The position numbers and the translations under genes were made by a program. From the NCBI RefSeq assembly GCF_031846245.1, contig NZ_JAVRIC010000025.1, positions 1 to 58,185 on the forward strand: DNA of 58,185 nucleotides, given 5' to 3'. Under the pieces are notes generated by a model, which was not told the DNA's origin, ran no database searches, and worked only from the letters and a program-made list of their open reading frames with translations. This DNA comes from Banduia mediterranea (lineage in GTDB: Bacteria > Pseudomonadota > Gammaproteobacteria > Nevskiales > Nevskiaceae). This document shows positions 1 to 9,747 of the stretch, one piece after another (positions within the stretch are counted from its first letter, which is position 1; each line of letters opens with the position of its first letter).

Positions 1-64
1 CGGCTTACCGCGAGCTGTTTCGTTCAACAGACCGTTGCGTCAGGTGTGAATCCTGGAGATCCGC

Positions 65-814
65 TTGAACAAAGAAAACCGTAATCGACTGATCGGAGTG
101 GGTGCCGTGCTGCTCAGTGTTGCTTCGGCCACCTATTTTTTCCTGGTGAACAGCGCCGACGAGCAGGCCGCCAAGGTGGATCTGACCGTCCCCAGTCTGG
201 CGTCGGAACGCATCCTCTACGCACGTTTCGACCCCTGTGAAGGCGCACACGCGGCGCAAGCGGTCGAGGTGGGCTTCACCCACTTCCACGTCTGGCACGA
301 CGCGGTTGAACTCGGTTTGAAGCCGCCGAAACACGCATTCCGGGACGCAGGTGAAGCCTTCCGGTATCTCTACGAGCAACTCGGCTGCCGGAACCCCATG
401 GTGGTGTACGCCCACGCCCGAGTGTTGCGGATACGGCAGGACTGGGATGCGCTCATCCCGGTCATCCATCCGGTGTACGCAGACATGGAAGCCGCGCTAC
501 CCGAAAGGGCCTCCTACGTGGCCTACACCATGGGGGCCTCAACCAAGGACCCGCAGGAGGCGATTCGGCATTACAGGCGCGCGCTCGATTACCGCGAGGA
601 CGACAACGATTCCAGAGTCAATCTCGTTTCCCGCCTCGTGAGCGTGGGTGAATACGCCGAGGCATGCACGCACATTCTGCGGGCTTGGGATTACCCACTC
701 AGTAGCTACGGGTGGGGAACGCTCAATGGGCTGAACGCCGTGGTCGTGCACAAGTACCCGGAGTGCGCGGCACGGGCCAGGGAACGGTCGCAGAGACGGG
801 ATGGCGCGACTTGA
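65..814 (+). CDS. Membrane-anchored TPR-like protein of unknown function
   Basis: I do not recognise a named family. The 249-residue product has a short basic N-terminus and one hydrophobic segment at about residues 9-28, so it is probably an inner-membrane-anchored or exported protein. The C-terminal half (about 130-220) is helical with TPR-like spacing (for example DPQEAIRHYRRALDYRED). Cysteines near residues 58 and 107 might pair in the periplasm. The start is a TTG with a good GGAG seven bases upstream; no ATG in this frame serves better. It has no co-directional partner downstream, since the next 400 bases look non-coding. TPR folding is inferred from pattern only. Confidence 0.6.
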   Translation: MNKENRNRLIGVGAVLLSVASATYFFLVNSADEQAAKVDLTVPSLASERILYARFDPCEGAHAAQAVEVGFTHFHVWHDAVELGLKPPKHAFRDAGEAFRYLYEQLGCRNPMVVYAHARVLRIRQDWDALIPVIHPVYADMEAALPERASYVAYTMGASTKDPQEAIRHYRRALDYREDDNDSRVNLVSRLVSVGEYAEACTHILRAWDYPLSSYGWGTLNGLNAVVVHKYPECAARARERSQRRDGAT

Positions 815-914
815 AGCCATGACAGAAGGAACATGAGACGGGCCATTTGACGTCTACATGGCGGTTTCTCGCATGTTGAGTGGGGCCATTCTTTCAGTGC
901 CAAGGGAGGACACC

Positions 915-1083
915 TGTAGGGTAATAATAGTAATAGGGGACAGACCACGGTTTTTCGCTACCTTGGAGGCACCCACTGTCCCCTGCATGCCTGATCGGGC
1001 GCGGCGCACAACGCGCGGCCGCAACCGTGGCTCCGGGCTCGTGCTCGGCCTGCTCCTCGGCCACTGGCTGTTCGACGACTGAA
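915..1083. repeat. Remnant with inverted GGGGACAG ends, RAYT/REP-transposase-like
   Basis: GGGGACAG (936-943) is repeated in inverted orientation as CTGTCCCC (976-983), with 32 bases between. The run GGGGACAGACCACGG after a short AT-rich tract resembles the sequence often found beside REP-associated Y1 transposase genes in Gammaproteobacteria, as I remember it. No transposase reading frame is present, so this would be a leftover or a miniature element. The remaining bases of the 815-1215 gap hold no gene I can support. Confidence 0.4.
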
Positions 1084-1148
1084 TGCAGTGCCGGCGTGTG
1101 AAAGGAACGCGGATATGAAGTGCCGGCCGAACGGATGAGTGCTCCGTT

Positions 1149-1178
1149 GTCCCTCCGGGAGAAGGCTTTGGGATGAGG
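1149..1178. repeat. Degenerate REP-like palindrome (CCCTCCGGGAGAAGG type)
   Basis: A CCTCCGGGAGAAGG core followed by GGGATGAGGG resembles the extragenic palindromes common in high-GC proteobacteria. The left arm is eroded. A better preserved copy, with arms CCTTCTCCC and GGGAGAAGG around a TCC loop, lies at 41137-41157 in the cysE leader. Confidence 0.4.
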
Positions 1179-1215
1179 GCGCTCGTATGGGGAGAGTGTG
1201 CGATTCCACCTGCAG

Positions 1216-2817
1216 TCAGCTGGAGGCCTTCTTCGACTTCTTGTTGAGGTCGTGCGAATTGAGCCACTTGGCGTAGTCGTCGAGGTCGCCGTCGAAGCCG
1301 GTGCATTTTCCGCTGTCGACCAGCCACAGCGTATCGCAGGTGCTGGTGATCAGATGGCGGTCATGGCTGACCAGCATCACCGCGCCGGCAAAGGACATCA
1401 GCGCGGTTTCGAGCGCGTGGCGCATGTCGAGGTCGAGATGGTTGGTGGGCTCGTCCAGCAGCAGCAGATTGGGGCTTTGGTAGACCACCATGGCCAGGGC
1501 CAGACGCGCCTTTTCGCCACCGGAGAACGGGCCCACCGGTTCGTAGACACGGTCGCCCTTGAAGTTGAAGCCGCCGAGAAACGTGCGAACTTCCTGCTCG
1601 GTAACCTTGGGGGCGATGCGCCGGAACAGCACCATCGGCGAGGCGTCCATGTCCAGACTTTCGGTGGTGTGCTGGGCGAAGTAACCGACGCGCAGATGCG
1701 TGGCGCGCACCTCCTCGCCCGCCAGCGGCGCGATGGCGCCGGCGATGGTCTGCACCAGCGTGGACTTGCCGGCACCGTTGCGGCCAAGCAGACCGATGCG
1801 CTCGCCGGGAGCAACCAGTATGTCCAGGCCGCTGAGAATGACTTTCTCGCCATATCCGGCGGAGACCTTGTCGAAACGCACCAGCGGCGACGGCAGGCGA
1901 TCCGGCTCCGGAAATTCGAACGAGAACTCGGAATCGGCGTGCACCGCGGCCACCAGTTCCATGCGCTCCAGCGCCTTGATGCGGCTCTGCGCCTGCGTGG
2001 CCTTGGAGGCGCTGGCGCGGAAGCGGTTGATGAACTTCTGCAGGTGGGCAACCTGCTTCTGCTGCTTGGCGAAGGCCTGGGATTGCAAGGACAGGCGTTC
2101 GGCACGCTGACGTTCGAACTGCGAGTAGTTGCCGGTGTAGAGATTGGCCTTCCTGTTTTCCAGGTGCAGCGTATGGGTGGTGACGTCGTCGAGGAATTCC
2201 CGGTCGTGCGAGATCACCAGCAGGGTGCCGGGATAAAGCTTGAGCCAGCCCTGCAGCCAGATCACGGCGTCCAGATCGAGATGATTGGTGGGCTCGTCCA
2301 GCAGCAGCGCGTCGGAACGCCGCATCAGCGCGCGCGCCAGATTCAGGCGCATGCGCCAGCCGCCGGAGAACGCGGACACCGGTTGTTGCTGCGCTTCCTG
2401 CGAAAACCCAAGGCCATGCAGCAGCGAGGCGGCCCGTGCCGGCGCGGCGTAGCCGCCGATCACGGCAAGGCGCTCATGCACATCGCAAATGGTTTCGATG
2501 TCTTCTTCGACTTCGGCCTTGGCGAGACTGGCTTCAAGTTCGCGCAGCTCGACATCGCCATCCAGCGCGAACTCGATGGCAAGGTCCGGCAGTGCCGGCG
2601 TTTCCTGCGCGGCGGTGGCCACGTCCCAGTTGTTCATCGAGGAGATCGTGCCGGTGTCCGGCGCCAGCTGGCCCAGCACGGCAGCGAACAATGTGGACTT
2701 CCCGGTGCCATTGCGGCCGATCACGCCAACGCGCCATCCGCCGTGTATGGAGAAGGTCGTGTCTTCGAGCAGCGCACGCGGACCGCGGCGCAGGGTCATT
2801 TGTGTAGCGGAGATCAT
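1216..2817 (-). CDS. ABC-F family ATPase, YheS-like
   Basis: A soluble protein with two ABC ATPase domains and no membrane segment, the mark of the ABC-F family, whose members act on ribosomes. Both nucleotide sites look intact: Walker A GRNGTGKST (about residue 35) and GRNGAGKST (about 330), signature FSGGWRMRL and FSGGEKARL, and two LLLDEPTNHLDLD Walker B stretches. A charged linker rich in K, Q and R joins the domains. The frame is open well upstream, but I place the start at the ATG giving MISATQMTLRRGPRALLED, which lines up with the start of E. coli YheS. At 533 residues it is shorter than YheS (about 637), lacking most of the C-terminal extension. The exact ABC-F subclass is inferred. 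Confidence 0.9.
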   Translation of the reverse strand: MISATQMTLRRGPRALLEDTTFSIHGGWRVGVIGRNGTGKSTLFAAVLGQLAPDTGTISSMNNWDVATAAQETPALPDLAIEFALDGDVELRELEASLAKAEVEEDIETICDVHERLAVIGGYAAPARAASLLHGLGFSQEAQQQPVSAFSGGWRMRLNLARALMRRSDALLLDEPTNHLDLDAVIWLQGWLKLYPGTLLVISHDREFLDDVTTHTLHLENRKANLYTGNYSQFERQRAERLSLQSQAFAKQQKQVAHLQKFINRFRASASKATQAQSRIKALERMELVAAVHADSEFSFEFPEPDRLPSPLVRFDKVSAGYGEKVILSGLDILVAPGERIGLLGRNGAGKSTLVQTIAGAIAPLAGEEVRATHLRVGYFAQHTTESLDMDASPMVLFRRIAPKVTEQEVRTFLGGFNFKGDRVYEPVGPFSGGEKARLALAMVVYQSPNLLLLDEPTNHLDLDMRHALETALMSFAGAVMLVSHDRHLITSTCDTLWLVDSGKCTGFDGDLDDYAKWLNSHDLNKKSKKASS

Positions 2818-3109
2818 CAGTGAGTCAATTGCAGTGCGTATTGGCGGCCGGGTACGGACCGCGCGTGAGATTTTCGGGCGTGCGACCACAAGGCCGAAGC
2901 GCTCCGTGCCAGGACCAATTCCTGACGCTCGCCTGCCGGTGGCGAAACCCGAGGGGGCGCCATGGTGACAGGTGTTGGCCCCGAGTTGACCGAATTTCAC
3001 GATGTGTTCGAAAAAAATCTCGGCGCGGTACGCTGCGGCGCCCGATTTTGCGGCCCAGGCCATTGGCGGCATTCAAGTTTTCCGGCGCCTGTGGCGATTC
3101 CGGCGCCGC

Positions 3110-4234
3110 TCAGCTCATCTGGGCGATGGTCTTGCGGAAGCGGCTCAGCGAAAGCAGGAACAGCAGCGTTCCGATCAGGGCGATCGCGAGCATCTGCGGC
3201 CAGACCGCGCTGAAGCCGGCGCCGCGATAGAGGATCGCCTGCGCTGCCGATACGAAGTGCGTGGTCGGCGCGGCCAGCATGATCGCCTGCACGAACTGCG
3301 GCATGCTCTCCCTCGGCGTGAGCCCGCCGGACAACATCTGCAAAGGTAGCAGGGTAAGCATCATCAGCAAGGCGAACTGCGGCATGCTGCGTGCCAGGGT
3401 TGCCATGAAGATGCCCATCGAGGTCGTGGCGAAAAGATGCAGGCCCGCGCACAGCAGGAACAACGGCACCGAGCCTTCCACCGGGATGCTCAGCGCGCCC
3501 TGCACGATGAACGTCAGGGACAGGGCCGTGGCCACAAGCACCACCGCACCCATGGACCAGACCTTGGCGAGCATGATTTCGCCGGGTGTGACCGGCATCA
3601 CCAGCAGATGTTCGATGGTGCCGTGTTCGCGCTCGCGGATGAGCGCGGCGCCGGCCAGCACGATCGACAGCATCGTGACGTTGTTGATGATTTCCATCAG
3701 CGCGCCGAACCAGGATTCATCGAGATTGGGATTGAAGCGGGCGCGCAGCGCAAGATCGACCGGCGGCGGCGTGGTATCGCTGTAGCGGCGTACAAAGGTG
3801 TCGATCTCCGTCAGCACGATCTCCTGAATATAACCGCTGCCGGTGAAGGCCTGGCTCATGCGCGTGGCGTCGACGTTGAGCTGGATCACCGGAGCGCGGC
3901 CTGCCAGCACGTCGCGCTGAAAATCCGGCGGAATATCCAGCGCGAAGGTGTAGCGGCCCTCGTCCATGCCGGCATCGACCTCACCAATCGAGATGATCGA
4001 CGGGTCCAGGAAGTGCGGCGGATAGAACGCCGAGACGATGCGCCTCGACAACGGTGAAGCATCCTCGTCGACGACCGCGATCGGCGCCTTGTGCAGGGCC
4101 TCGGGCAGCGATGTGGCCGCGGTATAGACCGAGACGCTGAAGGTGTAGACGATCAGCACCAGCATGATCGGGTCACGCACCAGGCTCCACAGTTCCTTGA
4201 CGCCGAGCCGGAAGACATTGGCGAGGCCCGACAT
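3110..4234 (-). CDS. yhhJ: ABC-2 type efflux permease, YhhJ-like
   Basis: A 374-residue inner-membrane permease of the ABC-2 family: one N-terminal membrane helix (about 20-40), a large periplasmic domain, and a five-to-six helix C-terminal block containing REREHGTIEHLLVMP, which is typical of this family. It starts two bases after the stop of the upstream RbbA-like gene, so they are co-transcribed. The set OMF-HlyD-RbbA-permease matches the yhiI-rbbA-yhhJ arrangement, so this subunit should form the membrane channel with the RbbA-like fusion. Just downstream (3060-3115) two GGCGCC blocks could form a small hairpin. The substrate is unknown. Confidence 0.9.
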   Translation of the reverse strand: MSGLANVFRLGVKELWSLVRDPIMLVLIVYTFSVSVYTAATSLPEALHKAPIAVVDEDASPLSRRIVSAFYPPHFLDPSIISIGEVDAGMDEGRYTFALDIPPDFQRDVLAGRAPVIQLNVDATRMSQAFTGSGYIQEIVLTEIDTFVRRYSDTTPPPVDLALRARFNPNLDESWFGALMEIINNVTMLSIVLAGAALIREREHGTIEHLLVMPVTPGEIMLAKVWSMGAVVLVATALSLTFIVQGALSIPVEGSVPLFLLCAGLHLFATTSMGIFMATLARSMPQFALLMMLTLLPLQMLSGGLTPRESMPQFVQAIMLAAPTTHFVSAAQAILYRGAGFSAVWPQMLAIALIGTLLFLLSLSRFRKTIAQMS

Positions 4235-4236
4235 CC

Positions 4237-7008
4237 TCAGCGCCCCTGTTTCTTCAACAACGCGACGGACAGGCCCAGGACCACCGGAACCGCGCACAAC
4301 ATCGGCCACAGCGCCGATTGCAGCTCGCGCAGCTGCAGCGCCTTGTTGAAGACGCCGCGACCGATGGTGACCATGTGAGTGGCCGGATAGATTTCGCCGA
4401 TCACGCGGCCGAGCCCTTCGAGCGAGGACACCGGATCGATCATGCCGCTGAACTGCACGGCCGGAATCATGGTGCCGATCACGGTCAGGAACATCGCGGC
4501 GACCTGGCTGCGCGTGAAGGTGGAGGCGAACAGTCCGGTACCGGTGGAAAAGGTAACGTAGATCAGCGAGGCCAGTGCGAGGGCGAAGAAACTGCCCTTC
4601 ACCGGCACGCCGAACACGGTGACGGCGAGCAGGGTCATCAACAGGAAGTTGAGCATGCCCAGCGCGATGTACGGCAGCTGTTTGCCGAGCAGGAATTCGG
4701 AGCGCGTCACCGGCGTCACGTAGAGATTGATGATGGAGCCCAGTTCCTTCTCACGCACCACCGACAGCGCTGCCAGCATGGCAGGGATCATCAGCAGCAG
4801 GATCGGAATCACCGCCGGCACCATCGCCGGCAGACTCTGTACCTCCGGGTTGTAGCGAAAGCGCGTCTCGATGCCGGCCGCCCCGACGGCGCTCTGTCCG
4901 AGCCGGGTCTGCGCGACGCGCAGCAACCAGCTCTGATGCATCCCCCGCACATAACCGCGCACGGTTTCGGCGCGCGACGGCATGGCGCCGTCGATCCAGG
5001 CGCCGATCTGCACCGGCCGGCCGCCACTGAGATCCCGCGCGAACCCGGCCGGGATTTCGACCGCCAGAGAGATTTCACCGTGGCGCATGCGTCGATCCAG
5101 ATCCTGATAGTCGCGGATCGGTTCACGCTCCACGAAATACCGCGAGCCCGAAAGATTCAAGGCGTAATCGCGGCTCAGGCCGGTCTGGTCGCGATCCAGC
5201 ACGGCGAAACTCAGGTTTTCGACATCCATGGTGATGCCGTAACCCATCACGAACATCAGTATGACGCTGCCGAGCAGGGCCAGCGTCGCGCGGACCGGAT
5301 CGCGCCGCAGTTCCAGCGCCTCGCGCGCGGTGTAGCTGTAGGCGCGTCCGAAGCTGAATCCCCGGCGCGGACGGCGCGCCGGCCCGCCGCCGGCATTCGG
5401 CGGCGTCCCGCCGAACCGTGAATGCTCGGGCGCGGCCGGAGCCGACGGATCCGGCGGAGCCGCGCCGGCGGCCGCCTCGAGATAGCCGATGAAAGCCTGC
5501 TCCAGGCTTTGCGCGCCCCACTTGCGCACCAGCTCGGCCGGCGCGTCCGTCACCAGCACGCGGCCCGCATGCATCAGAGAGATACGGTCGCAGCGCATCG
5601 CCTCGTTCATGAAATGCGTGGAAATGAAGATCGTCACCTGGTCCTTGCGCGCCAGATCGATCATCAGCCGCCAGAAGTCGTCGCGCGCTACCGGATCGAC
5701 GCCGGAGGTCGGCTCGTCGAGGATCAGCAATTCGGGCTTGTGGACCATGGCCACGGCCAGCGACAGGCGCTGCCGCATCCCCAGCGGCAGCGCCTCCGGC
5801 ATCACGCTGCGGACCTCCACCAGCCCGAAGCGCGTCAGCATCTCCTCGACGCGCGCGCCGATCTGCGCAGCCGGTACATGGAACAGGCGCGCGTGCAGCA
5901 CCAGGTTCTGCTGCACGCTCAGTTCGGAATACAGCGAAAAGGCCTGCGACATGTAGCCGACGCGGCGACGGGTCGCGATGTCGCCGGAAGCGACGGGCTG
6001 CCCGAACAGCGAAGCCCGCCCCTCGCTGGCCGCCAGCAGGCCGGTCAGCATCTTCATGGTGGTGGACTTGCCGCAGCCATTGGAGCCGAGAAAGCCGAAG
6101 ATCTCGCCGCGGCGGATGCGGAAGCTGACGTGGTCGACTGCCGTGAAGTCGCCGAAGCGCATCGTCAGATCGCGTGCCTCGATCGAAATCGCCTGCCCCA
6201 GGGCCTCGGTCAGCGGGGGCACCACCACCGCCTCGTAGCCGCCGCGCTGCGACTCCGGCAACAGCGAGACGAAGGCTTCTTCGAGCGATCGCGTGCCGGT
6301 CTGCTCGTGCAGTTCGCGCGGCGTGCCGGTGGCGAGCACGCGACCGCCATTGATCGCCACCAGCCAGTCGAAGCGCTCCGCCTCTTCCATGTAGGCGGTG
6401 GCGACGATCACGCTCATGTGCGGCCGTTCGCCCCGGATACGCTCGATCAGGTCCCAGAACTGCTTGCGCGACAACGGGTCGACGCCGGTGGTCGGCTCGT
6501 CGAGAATCAGCAGTTCCGGGTCGTGGATGAGCGAACAGCACAGACCCAGCTTCTGTTTCATGCCGCCGGAGAGTTTGCCGGCCGGTCGGTTCAGGAACGG
6601 GCGCAGCCCGGTGGCGGCGGTCAATTCGTCGATGCGCCGGCGCCGCTCCGCAGCGTTGTGGCCGAACAGGCGGCCGAAGAATTGGAGGTTCTCCTCCACC
6701 GACAGCGTCGGATACAGGTTCCGGCCCAGTCCCTGCGGCATGTAGGCGATATTCGGGCACACCGCCTCGCGGTGGCGGGCGCTGGCCATGTCGCCGCCGA
6801 GCACCTCGACCCGTCCCCGCTGCACCGCCCGAGCGCCGGCGATCAGGGCGAGCAGGCTGGACTTTCCGACACCATCCGGCCCGATCAGGCCGACCATGCG
6901 GCCACCGGGCACCACCAGGTCGATCGCGTCGAGCGCGACAGTCTTGCGGTAGTGCAGGCCGACGCCGTCCAGCCGGGCGACCGGCCGGCGCGCGGACTCG
7001 TCGCTCAT
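4237..7008 (-). CDS. rbbA: RbbA-type fusion: two ABC ATPases plus ABC-2 permease
   Basis: A 923-residue fusion. ABC domain 1 (about 10-235) has Walker [10 protein letters not shown] and signature [11 protein letters not shown] domain 2 (about 275-500) has [10 protein letters not shown] and [15 protein letters not shown]; that altered signature is, from memory, also found in E. coli RbbA, which argues for true orthology. The C-terminal 370 residues are an ABC-2 permease with a periplasmic loop and [17 protein letters not shown]. RbbA was named as a ribosome-associated ATPase, but gene context points to export. The start ATG overlaps the stop of the HlyD gene (ATGA), which rules out the longer upstream frame. 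It acts with the following permease and the HlyD adaptor. Confidence 0.92.
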   Translation of the reverse strand: MSDESARRPVARLDGVGLHYRKTVALDAIDLVVPGGRMVGLIGPDGVGKSSLLALIAGARAVQRGRVEVLGGDMASARHREAVCPNIAYMPQGLGRNLYPTLSVEENLQFFGRLFGHNAAERRRRIDELTAATGLRPFLNRPAGKLSGGMKQKLGLCCSLIHDPELLILDEPTTGVDPLSRKQFWDLIERIRGERPHMSVIVATAYMEEAERFDWLVAINGGRVLATGTPRELHEQTGTRSLEEAFVSLLPESQRGGYEAVVVPPLTEALGQAISIEARDLTMRFGDFTAVDHVSFRIRRGEIFGFLGSNGCGKSTTMKMLTGLLAASEGRASLFGQPVASGDIATRRRVGYMSQAFSLYSELSVQQNLVLHARLFHVPAAQIGARVEEMLTRFGLVEVRSVMPEALPLGMRQRLSLAVAMVHKPELLILDEPTSGVDPVARDDFWRLMIDLARKDQVTIFISTHFMNEAMRCDRISLMHAGRVLVTDAPAELVRKWGAQSLEQAFIGYLEAAAGAAPPDPSAPAAPEHSRFGGTPPNAGGGPARRPRRGFSFGRAYSYTAREALELRRDPVRATLALLGSVILMFVMGYGITMDVENLSFAVLDRDQTGLSRDYALNLSGSRYFVEREPIRDYQDLDRRMRHGEISLAVEIPAGFARDLSGGRPVQIGAWIDGAMPSRAETVRGYVRGMHQSWLLRVAQTRLGQSAVGAAGIETRFRYNPEVQSLPAMVPAVIPILLLMIPAMLAALSVVREKELGSIINLYVTPVTRSEFLLGKQLPYIALGMLNFLLMTLLAVTVFGVPVKGSFFALALASLIYVTFSTGTGLFASTFTRSQVAAMFLTVIGTMIPAVQFSGMIDPVSSLEGLGRVIGEIYPATHMVTIGRGVFNKALQLRELQSALWPMLCAVPVVLGLSVALLKKQGR

Positions 7009-8078
7009 TCCGGAACCTGCGTGTTCAGTTCCGTCGGCCACGGTGCCGTATCGTCCAGCCGGACCCAGGCGACACCGGGGAGGCCGGTCTTGACCTGGGT
7101 GAGATACCGCTGCAACAGCGCACGGTCGATCTGCGCCTTGACACGGAACATCAGCTTCTGCCGTTCGCTGGCGGTCTCCACGGTCTTGGGCGTGAACTGT
7201 GCGGTGCTGGCGACATACGAAACCCGTGCCGGGATCACGTAACCCGGCGCCGCGTCGAGCACCAGGCGCACTTCGTCGCCCATGGCGACACGTCCGGTCA
7301 CGGTCTCTGGCAGAAAGAAGGTCATGTAGACATCGCCGAGATCCACCAGATTGAGCACCTTGCCGCCGCCGCCAACGACCTCGCCGGGCTGCGCGATGCG
7401 GTACTGCACACGGCCGTCACGCGGCGCCTTGAGCTGTCCGTCCCGGATATCGGCTTCGATCCGCGCCACGGTGGCTTCGGCCGCAGCGCTCGCCGAACGT
7501 GCGCCGACCACCTGCGCCTCGGCGGCATCGATGGCGGCTCGCGACGCCGCCGCCTGCGCCCTCGCCGCCACCAGCGTGGCTTCGGCGCGGCGCACCGAGG
7601 CACGGTCGTCGTCGAGTTGCTGGATCGAAGTGGCGCCTTCCTCCGCCAGCGTCTCGGATCGCGCCAGCCTCCGCTGTGCGGCATCGAGTTCCGCCTCGCG
7701 CTGGACCACCACGGCTCGCGCCGCGGCCAGCTCGCTGCGGCGCACGGCAACCTGCGCCTCGGCGCTGGTCACGGCGTTTTCGGCTTGCGCCTGGTAGGCC
7801 CGCGCCTCGTTGCGCTGTGCCTCCAGCACGTCGATCTGCATCTGCGCCAGCACGTCGCCGCTGTGCACGAAGTCGCCCTCGTTGACGAAGATCTCGGTGA
7901 TGCGGCCGCCCAGCTTGGCGGCCACGTCGATCTCGGTGGCCTCGATCCGGCCGTTGCCGCTGATAAAGGCCGAACCGGGCCCCTTGGGCCGCATCTGAGT
8001 CCAGGTGAAACCGACCGTCGCCAGGACGGCGATCAGCACCGCGAGCGGCACCAGTTTGTTCTTGATTGAAGGATTCAT
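7005..8078 (-). CDS. yhiI: HlyD-family periplasmic adaptor (YhiI-like)
   Basis: A 357-residue membrane fusion protein linking the inner-membrane ABC transporter to an outer-membrane channel. An N-terminal anchor (about 10-27) is followed by a biotinyl-lipoyl-like segment ([20 protein letters not shown]), a long Ala/Arg/Glu-rich coiled-coil hairpin (about 85-215), the return half of the lipoyl domain ([20 protein letters not shown]) and a beta-barrel domain. It sits 15 bases after the outer-membrane factor gene and overlaps the next gene by four bases, so all four efflux genes form one operon. Confidence 0.92.
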   Translation of the reverse strand: MNPSIKNKLVPLAVLIAVLATVGFTWTQMRPKGPGSAFISGNGRIEATEIDVAAKLGGRITEIFVNEGDFVHSGDVLAQMQIDVLEAQRNEARAYQAQAENAVTSAEAQVAVRRSELAAARAVVVQREAELDAAQRRLARSETLAEEGATSIQQLDDDRASVRRAEATLVAARAQAAASRAAIDAAEAQVVGARSASAAAEATVARIEADIRDGQLKAPRDGRVQYRIAQPGEVVGGGGKVLNLVDLGDVYMTFFLPETVTGRVAMGDEVRLVLDAAPGYVIPARVSYVASTAQFTPKTVETASERQKLMFRVKAQIDRALLQRYLTQVKTGLPGVAWVRLDDTAPWPTELNTQVPE

Positions 8079-8093
8079 GTGCGTGGAAGCGGG

Positions 8094-9638
8094 TTACGGA
8101 ACAAGGGAAGCGGCGGCGTCCTGACCGCCGCCGAGCGCGGCGTAGAGACGGACCCGGCTGGACAGCACCGCGCGGCGCAGTTGCACCAGTTGCTGCTGGG
8201 CGGACAGCAGCTCGCGCTGTGCGTCCAGCACTTCGAAATAGGGCGCGGCGCCGAAGTCGTAGCGCTTCTGGGCCAGACGTGCGCGTTCCGACTGTGCCGC
8301 CACGGCGGCCTCCAGGTAGGCCGCCTGCTGCGCCAGCCAGCGCCGCGAGGACAGGGCGTCGGAGACATCGCGAAATGCCGACTGAATGGTCTTTTCGTAG
8401 TTCGCGACCGACAGATCGCGGCGCACTTCGGCCAGCGCCAGTGCGGAACGGCGGCGGCCGGCATCGAAGATCGGCAGGGAGATGCTGGGCGAGAACGACC
8501 AGGCCTCGCTGTCCGATTCGAACAGGCCTTCGAGTTCGGCGCTGGCGCTTCCGTACGAGCCGGTCAGGCTGATGCTGGGAAAGAACGCGGCGCGCGCCGC
8601 GCCGATGTTGGCGTTGGCCGCACGCAGACGCTGTTCCGCCGCGACGATGTCCGGGCGCTGCAGCAGCAGGTCGGAGGGCAGACCGGGGTCGAGACGACTA
8701 CGCATCAAGTTCTCATCACCGACGCCCGTGCCTGCCGGAAGCTCCGTCAGAGGGCCGCCGACCAGCAGCATCAGCGCATGGCGTTGCAGCGCGCGGGTCT
8801 GTTCGAGTTGCGCGCCGAGCGCCTGCGCCTGGGTCAGCAGGGTTTCGACCTGTGCCAGGTCGAGCTTGGAGCTTGCGCCGACTTCGTAGCGACGCCGGAA
8901 GATGCGCAGGGACTCCTCGCGACTGTCGATGGTTTGTTGCGCAATGGCGAGACGCTCGTCAAGCTCACGCAGACTCAGATACCCGTCCGCGACCTGGGCG
9001 ATCAGGCTCAGCGTTGCGGCGCGGCGTGCAGCTTCCGTGGCCAGGTATTCGCCGAGCGCGGCATCGCGCAGGTTGCGCACCCGTCCCCAGAAATCGAGTT
9101 CCCAGACCGGCACCTGCAGGCCCGCCCGGTACTGGCTGGCGACCTGGGGCTGACCGGTATAACTGAGGTCGGCGGGAGTGCGCGCACGCGTACCGGAAAC
9201 ACCCACTCCGAGCACCGGATACAGCTCTGAACGCTGGATCCCATAGAGCGCCCTCGCCTCTTCGACGCGCAACACCGCGAGGCGTAGATCGCGGCTGTTG
9301 CGCAGCGCCTGGGCGATCAGGGCGCGCAGCGCCGGGTCGGCGAAGAATTGAGACCAGACGATCCCGGACGCCGTTGTGGATGCACCCTCGGCGACGGCGA
9401 CAGCCACGGACTCGGCGTAGCGCGGTTGCACCGGCAGCGGCGGGGCCTCGTACGACGGCGCCATCGACACGCAGGCGCCGAGAACCAGTGTGCCGCTACC
9501 GAGCAGTCCACGAATGAATGCCGCACGCCAAACCCGCTCGGAGCGGAGCGCTCGGCCCTGATCGAGTTCAGACCGGTGCGGACGAGATCGACAAAGGCGA
9601 GGTGCGCATGGGCGCGGGTTGGGCAAACCGATTTTCAT
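8094..9638 (-). CDS. TolC/NodT-family outer-membrane efflux lipoprotein
   Basis: Outer-membrane factor of the efflux operon. It has a lipobox (TLVLGAC) after a hydrophobic stretch, then the two repeated OEP domains with conserved motifs such as ELDFWGRVRNLRDAALG and RPDIVAAEQRLRAANANIGAARAAFFP. It is the first gene of the operon with the adaptor and both ABC subunits. The start is uncertain: ATG at 9638 gives an unusually long polar stretch before the signal peptide, and a TTG lies at 9686; no convincing ribosome-binding site is seen for either. No regulator gene is adjacent. Confidence 0.9.
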   Translation of the reverse strand: MKIGLPNPRPCAPRLCRSRPHRSELDQGRALRSERVWRAAFIRGLLGSGTLVLGACVSMAPSYEAPPLPVQPRYAESVAVAVAEGASTTASGIVWSQFFADPALRALIAQALRNSRDLRLAVLRVEEARALYGIQRSELYPVLGVGVSGTRARTPADLSYTGQPQVASQYRAGLQVPVWELDFWGRVRNLRDAALGEYLATEAARRAATLSLIAQVADGYLSLRELDERLAIAQQTIDSREESLRIFRRRYEVGASSKLDLAQVETLLTQAQALGAQLEQTRALQRHALMLLVGGPLTELPAGTGVGDENLMRSRLDPGLPSDLLLQRPDIVAAEQRLRAANANIGAARAAFFPSISLTGSYGSASAELEGLFESDSEAWSFSPSISLPIFDAGRRRSALALAEVRRDLSVANYEKTIQSAFRDVSDALSSRRWLAQQAAYLEAAVAAQSERARLAQKRYDFGAAPYFEVLDAQRELLSAQQQLVQLRRAVLSSRVRLYAALGGGQDAAASLVP

Positions 9639-9747
9639 TCCGGCAGCTTGTGGCACACCGCCGCGATGCGCATTGACGTCCGTCAATCACATCAAGGTCG
9701 CACCGCGCTCCGAATCACCTGGACGGCCGCGTGCCTGCCCGCTGCGG

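Noticed and set aside
1-49. Possible tail of an upstream plus-strand gene ending in TGA at 47-49.
   Set aside because: Only 15 residues with no recognisable pattern; cannot be supported.
858-1082. Plus-strand frame of 74 residues in the gene-free stretch.
   Set aside because: It is made up of the inverted repeat and its flank; no ribosome-binding site or family.
5422-7242. Long open frame on the plus strand opposite the RbbA gene; similar long frames lie opposite many genes (for example 1198-2823, 13409-14929, 46651-48981).
   Set aside because: They are GC-rich shadows with odd amino-acid composition (many Arg, His, Gln, Ala) and no domain, opposite genes with clear families.
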